Shown: one piece after another, positions 31,862-35,286 of the stretch
Numbering within the stretch: the stretch's first letter is position 1
How the letters are laid out: every line of letters starts with the position of its first letter
Source of the DNA: Microcaldota archaeon
GTDB taxonomy: Archaea > Micrarchaeota > Micrarchaeia > Micrarchaeales > CABMGC01
Direction: 5' to 3'
Length of the DNA stretch: 35,286 nucleotides
NCBI GenBank assembly: GCA_023270055.1
Contig: JAGDYB010000015.1
Coordinates: 1-35,286 of the forward strand
Made by a program: the position numbers and the translations under genes
The notes under the pieces: generated by a model
Told to the model about the DNA's origin: nothing
What the model saw: the letters and a program-made list of their open reading frames with translations, nothing else
Databases searched by the model: none

Positions 31862-33451
31862 ATGGCAATTGACCGCAAGCGCATTGCAAACTCGCAATCC
31901 ATACCGCGTGAAGATGTTGGACATTCGCAAAGCGCAACAACCCGTTCTGCGCTGAAGGACCCGGTATTCATCGCGTGCCTTGCCATAGGAATTGTAATCC
32001 TTTCATCATGGCTCTACCTTTCGTACATGAACTATGTCGAATATGTTTATCTACCCGCAGACATCGGCCTGTCTACATACTCTTTTTATTTCAACACGCA
32101 CTTCGAGAGTCTGGCGTACGGTCTGCAGCTGCTTGTGATAGTATACAACCACATAGAGCCGCTGGAGCTTATCTTCGAGCCCATATTCTACGTATTTCCC
32201 AGCCCGCTAACCCTCATATTTCTGCAGGACTTCAGCTTCTTCCTCGCTGCGATAGTTGTGTACTTCATATCGCTTAGGATAAACCAGTCGCGCTTCGTAG
32301 CCGCAGCGCTGTTTTTCGCCTTCATGATAAACCCCGGCATAAGGGCAGCAGTGCTTTATCCGTACCATGGCGAGGCTTACTTGCCGCTGCTTGCACTTCT
32401 TGCATTCTACTTTTACACGGTGCGAAGGCCATATTTATTTGCGCTCTCTTATATTCTGCTCCTGACAACTGTTGAGACGGCGGCGGTTGTAGGTGCAATT
32501 TTCTTGGTATTTCTATTGCTCCTGGAGCGTAAGCGCCGCGGTGAAAAGTTCACCCTGCAAATAGCACTGCTAATGCTTGTCACAGCTTTGTATTACCTTT
32601 TCTGCAGCTATACAACCGCTTATCTTACCGCTGCATATGCCAGCGGCGCCTATCCTAATCTTCCCCCGTTCCTAAGGCTGATAAACTTCTACGGCTTCCA
32701 GTTCAAGAGTCTTGTCCTGCTTCCTTACCGGATAACGCAGATTAGTGCGTACAATCTGCTTAAGGGGCTTGCCGGCATAATCTTCCTCCTTTTTGGTTTC
32801 GGCACATACGTCTACCGTAAGCTAACATATGCACTCCTCATATTTTCGCCCTGGCTGTACGAGGTTTTCATACTAAACAACCCGTTTTTTGCGAGCTTTA
32901 CCGGCCCCTACTATCTATATGTTATATACGGTTCAGTGCTGCTTGCAATACTTGCGATAGGAAAGGTCGAAAAGTCGAAGGAGCAGAGGCATGTCAGGCA
33001 CATAATCACATTTTCTATAGCATTCTCCATCTCTACCTTCCTTTTCGTTTCTTCTGCGACGCTGCTGCCCTTCATATTTTCTTCCAGCCACATTTCCAAC
33101 CCTCCAGTCAACCTGCAGAGGTGCTTCTCGAACATCACCAACTACAGCGTTATGCTCGAACCTGAGCTCGAGCCGCACCTCTACGAGTTCAGGCGCATGG
33201 AGATAATCCCGGCTTATACAATAGGCGGATTCAACGGCACCGTGACATCGCGGCTAGTTCAAGGTCTCTACTACTTCAAGCCGCAGTTCATCATCACGGG
33301 AAACACCTCCCTCGAAGACATGCTCTTTGGGCCTGCTGGATTCAATGTATCAGCCTACACAGGCAAGAACTACAGCATATATGCCAGATTTGACAACATG
33401 ACTGTATATAAGCTTGATTCGCTGAACTTCAGCAAGCCGCTTGGCTGCTAG
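31862..33451 (+). CDS. DUF2079 multi-spanning membrane protein (GT-C-like)
   Basis: This 529-residue protein has a polar 30-residue N-terminus and about ten spans. The family signatures are an acidic residue in the first outside loop (PADIGLSTYSFYFNTHFES) and NHIEPLELIFEPIFY with PSPLTLIFLQDFSFF. The third is YPYHGEAYLPLLALLAFYF, which corresponds to the FHxE motif of DUF2079. The C-terminal 120 residues are extracytoplasmic with several sequons and look soluble. DUF2079 proteins are thought to be lipid-linked sugar transferases of GT-C fold, but the activity is unproven. ATG 31862 follows a G-rich GGTGGCGGA site. The 3' end overlaps the convergent GT2 gene by 4 bp. Confidence 0.82.
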   Translation: MAIDRKRIANSQSIPREDVGHSQSATTRSALKDPVFIACLAIGIVILSSWLYLSYMNYVEYVYLPADIGLSTYSFYFNTHFESLAYGLQLLVIVYNHIEPLELIFEPIFYVFPSPLTLIFLQDFSFFLAAIVVYFISLRINQSRFVAAALFFAFMINPGIRAAVLYPYHGEAYLPLLALLAFYFYTVRRPYLFALSYILLLTTVETAAVVGAIFLVFLLLLERKRRGEKFTLQIALLMLVTALYYLFCSYTTAYLTAAYASGAYPNLPPFLRLINFYGFQFKSLVLLPYRITQISAYNLLKGLAGIIFLLFGFGTYVYRKLTYALLIFSPWLYEVFILNNPFFASFTGPYYLYVIYGSVLLAILAIGKVEKSKEQRHVRHIITFSIAFSISTFLFVSSATLLPFIFSSSHISNPPVNLQRCFSNITNYSVMLEPELEPHLYEFRRMEIIPAYTIGGFNGTVTSRLVQGLYYFKPQFIITGNTSLEDMLFGPAGFNVSAYTGKNYSIYARFDNMTVYKLDSLNFSKPLGC

Positions 33452-34158
33452 AACTGTCTTTTCTTGCGCTTTGGCATGTTGCATCTGAGCTTGGCTATTG
33501 CACCAAGGAAGTAAAGCACGTCGCGCGGCCTTACTGTTGTCCTGCTGCTCTCCTTCCACTTTACCGGCAGCTCGTACGGGTGAACGCCAACCGCTTGTGC
33601 TCTTACGATCAGCTCAGTGTCGAAGAACCAGTGGTTGTCGGCAACCTCGTTGGCAATGCCTTTTATGAATTTGCCGTCCCAGAACTTGAATCCGCACTGG
33701 TGGTCGCTTACCCTCGAGCCGAACGCTATGTATATCAAGGTGTTGTACACCCTGCTTGATATCAGTCTTGAAAAACTCCTTCTTGCATTCGCGCCTTCAG
33801 AATACCTGGAGCCGATGACGAACTTGTGCCCACTGCTGACAAGCTTGACAGCATTGCCAATGTACGAAGCCGGCGTAGAGAGGTCTATGTCCAAGTAGCC
33901 TATTATATCTCCCTTTGCAATTTTTATTGCATCCTTCAGCGCTGCACCCCTGCCTTTTCTGCGTGCCGCGATAATTGTCCTTACTCCCTTGAGCCTGCCC
34001 AACTTCTCCACAATGCGCTTCGTGCAATCCGTTGACCCATCCTCTGCTATTATGATCTCGAAGCTGCCAAGCTTTTGCGCTTGATTGTATATGCGCCTAA
34101 AATTGTGCTGCAAGTTGCTGCAATCATTATATACGGGCAGTATTATACTCACACGCAT
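33448..34158 (-). CDS. Family 2 glycosyltransferase (dolichyl-phosphate sugar synthase type)
   Basis: This 236-residue soluble GT-A enzyme begins VSIILPVYNDCSNL, then IIIAEDGSTDCTKRIVEKL (nucleotide-sugar binding acidic pair) and RKGRGAALKDAI. The metal-binding motif DIDLST is near residue 94, and GSRYSEG and SDHQCGFKFW are at about 118-160. This pattern is that of Dpm1/Alg5-type enzymes, which load mannose or glucose from GDP/UDP-sugar onto dolichyl phosphate at the cytoplasmic face. There is no C-terminal membrane span, as in the short DPMS forms. Its product would feed the two GT-C-type membrane enzymes nearby. ATG 34158 is the first start. The exact sugar is unknown. Confidence 0.9.
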   Translation of the reverse strand: MRVSIILPVYNDCSNLQHNFRRIYNQAQKLGSFEIIIAEDGSTDCTKRIVEKLGRLKGVRTIIAARRKGRGAALKDAIKIAKGDIIGYLDIDLSTPASYIGNAVKLVSSGHKFVIGSRYSEGANARRSFSRLISSRVYNTLIYIAFGSRVSDHQCGFKFWDGKFIKGIANEVADNHWFFDTELIVRAQAVGVHPYELPVKWKESSRTTVRPRDVLYFLGAIAKLRCNMPKRKKRQF

Positions 34159-34341
34159 GCCATCAAGAATTTATTAATATTAACTAAAGTTTTGAAATTT
34201 TAAAGTATTTGTTTTTTGTAGAAGCTTATACCATTCTTTCGAAGGCTAGCCGCTGTAGAAAGAAGGGAGAAAGGTTCTCTGCTATATGGATTACATTAAC
34301 GACTAAGAAAAGATTCATAATTTGCCAGGTCTCTAATCTTT

Positions 34342-34357
34342 AGCTTATCTTTAAGCT
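34342..34357 (-). terminator. Small stem-loop after the YgjP-like gene
   Basis: AGCTTA-TCTT-TAAGCT forms a 6-bp stem 13 bp past the stop at 34371 on the minus strand, in AT-rich sequence. It may help end that transcript. Confidence 0.35.
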
Positions 34358-34370
34358 ATTTAAGTAATAG

Positions 34371-35102
34371 CTAGAAATAACCTATAGCATTTAGCTTTCT
34401 GCCATTTTCTTTTAGCCATCTGGACCTTTCTTTATAATCTGGACATGCTTCTTTTACAATAGACCAGAATTTATCTGAATGGTTTGGCTCTTTAAGATGT
34501 GCCAATTCGTGCACAATAACATAATCTATTACTTCTAAAGGCGCCATAAGGGTGAGCATATTTATCCTTATTGACTTTTTTAAGGCATTGCAGCTTCCCC
34601 ATCTACCAATAGCATAGCTTATCCTTACTTCTTTTATCTCAAAGCCAAAATGTTCATTGTTTATCTTTTTTACCCTTTCTTCTAGCTCTTTTAGCATGTG
34701 CCTTGACAAGCATCTCCTTATTAATCTTACTTTCTTTTTTTCAATCTCATCGCTTTCCTTTAATCTAATTAATATGCTATTTTCATATATTTTGCATGAG
34801 CTCCTTTTCACACCTTTTCCTATTTTAAGTAAATATTCTCTGCCCAATATGCTTATCTTTTGACCATCATAAAATTTTGGATATGTAAATATGCCCCAAT
34901 AAGGATCTATTTCTAACCTTCTAGCAACTTTTTCTATCAATATTTTTGCAGTCTTTATTTTCTGAGGCCAAAAGTAGCTTTTTGGCATTTTTATTAAAAT
35001 ATTGTTTCCATCCTTGACAATCGCTTTTGCTATCCTTGAATTTACATAAACATAATTTATTGCATACTCTTTGCCGTTTATGCTTGCTTTTTCTGGAAGC
35101 AT
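34371..35102 (-). CDS. YgjP-like (DUF45/SprT-related) metal-dependent hydrolase
   Basis: This 243-residue protein is of the YgjP/DUF45 zinc-peptidase-like family. The zinc motif is HELAHLKEPNHSDKFW (residues about 192-207), giving HExxH plus a third histidine. It is preceded by the family signature RWGSCNALKKSIRINM and followed by CPDYKERSRWLKENG. The N-terminal half is a beta-rich domain with the YVNSRIAKAIVKDGNNILIKM pattern split over two strands. The family is widespread in bacteria, often in defence or restriction neighbourhoods; the substrate is unclear. Codons and flanks are distinctly more AT-rich than the rest of the window, which suggests recent transfer. The start is ATG 35102. Confidence 0.9.
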   Translation of the reverse strand: MLPEKASINGKEYAINYVYVNSRIAKAIVKDGNNILIKMPKSYFWPQKIKTAKILIEKVARRLEIDPYWGIFTYPKFYDGQKISILGREYLLKIGKGVKRSSCKIYENSILIRLKESDEIEKKKVRLIRRCLSRHMLKELEERVKKINNEHFGFEIKEVRISYAIGRWGSCNALKKSIRINMLTLMAPLEVIDYVIVHELAHLKEPNHSDKFWSIVKEACPDYKERSRWLKENGRKLNAIGYF

Positions 35103-35183
35103 AATCTTTTATTTTTACAAAAAAGAATTAAATCTGTTTAAGAAAACCACTACCTATTTGTAAAATTTTGCTAAACAAAATCA

Positions 35184-35286
35184 TTATGGTGGTGTATAGC
35201 CGTTCCACCAGTTGCTTGTGAAAGTAACACCGCTTGGCACGCCGTTGTTGCCGTTGCCGCTATAGTCGTTTGCATTGCCGTTCAGC
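35184..35286 (-). CDS. C-terminal end of a LamG/concanavalin-like surface protein (partial)
   Basis: Only the last 34 codons are inside the window, ending at TAA 35184-35186. They read LNGNANDYSGNGNNGVPSGV and then a Trp/Thr-rich stretch (FTSNWWNGYTPP). The NG-x-A-x-DYSGNGNNG block is typical of the beginning of a LamG domain, not its end. The reading frame therefore stops early within the domain: truncation, frameshift or a small terminal repeat are possible. Gly/Asn/Thr-rich composition suits a secreted archaeal surface protein. Confidence 0.5.
   Translation of the reverse strand, partial: LNGNANDYSGNGNNGVPSGVTFTSNWWNGYTPP

Noticed and set aside
1-35286. CRISPR arrays, insertion sequences, integrase and attachment sites
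   Set aside because: No regularly spaced repeats of CRISPR length, transposase or integrase motifs, or flanking direct repeats around the cluster were found by reading.

Overview
The window looks archaeal and most likely comes from a small-genome DPANN lineage of the Micrarchaeota/ARMAN type. The lineage is an inference; the archaeal assignment is firm. It rests on aIF2 gamma, ribosomal protein S6e, a CDC48/VAT-type AAA ATPase, topoisomerase VI subunit B, a Dim2/Pno1-like KH protein and a tRNA-Gln(CTG) of archaeal form. It is also supported by TATA boxes about 25 nt before many starts (leaderless transcripts), GTG/TTG starts and GTGAT-type ribosome binding sites. No IS element, integrase, relaxase or CRISPR array was seen.

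Layout. 1-4375 (minus): a truncated, chimeric gene (archaeal secretion-ATPase N-domain joined in frame to the C-terminal half of phosphoglycerate kinase), a winged-helix/coiled-coil protein, and an operon of three TrkA-N/RCK proteins. 4601-4673: tRNA-Gln. 4731-9476 (plus): a site-2-type metalloprotease, then cdc48, rps6e and the aIF2 gamma gene. 9510-11149 (minus): a DHH phosphoesterase and a winged-helix protein with a striking array of putative operator half-sites upstream. 11468-13614 (plus): KH protein and top6B.

13599-28255 (minus) is the main attraction: about 14.7 kb of tightly packed, often overlapping genes that look like a divergent type IV secretion/conjugation-type machine. It has six tandem paralogous polytopic membrane proteins sharing one core motif (VirB6/TrbL/CedA-like by context), two proteins with a VirB3-like membrane hairpin plus a probable VirB4 N-terminal domain, and a stand-alone VirB4/HerA-type ATPase. 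These are followed by a small protein repeating the ATPase's C-terminal tail domain, a zinc-ribbon membrane protein, a coiled-coil/winged-helix protein, a 48-residue basic protein, and a 793-codon bitopic surface protein rich in N-glycosylation sequons. A separately transcribed VirB2/TrbC-like pilin lies at 31210-31554. No relaxase, coupling protein or VirB8/9/10 is visible, so DNA uptake or exchange (as in the crenarchaeal Ced/Ted systems) or cell-cell contact is more plausible than classic conjugation.

28337-34158 holds a six-span membrane protein, a GT-C-type glycosyltransferase, the pilin, a DUF2079 membrane protein and a GT2 glycosyltransferase. This is a surface/glycosylation neighbourhood that could modify the sequon-rich proteins of the machine. 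34371-35286 is visibly more AT-rich and carries a YgjP-like metalloprotease gene and the last 34 codons of a LamG-type surface protein.
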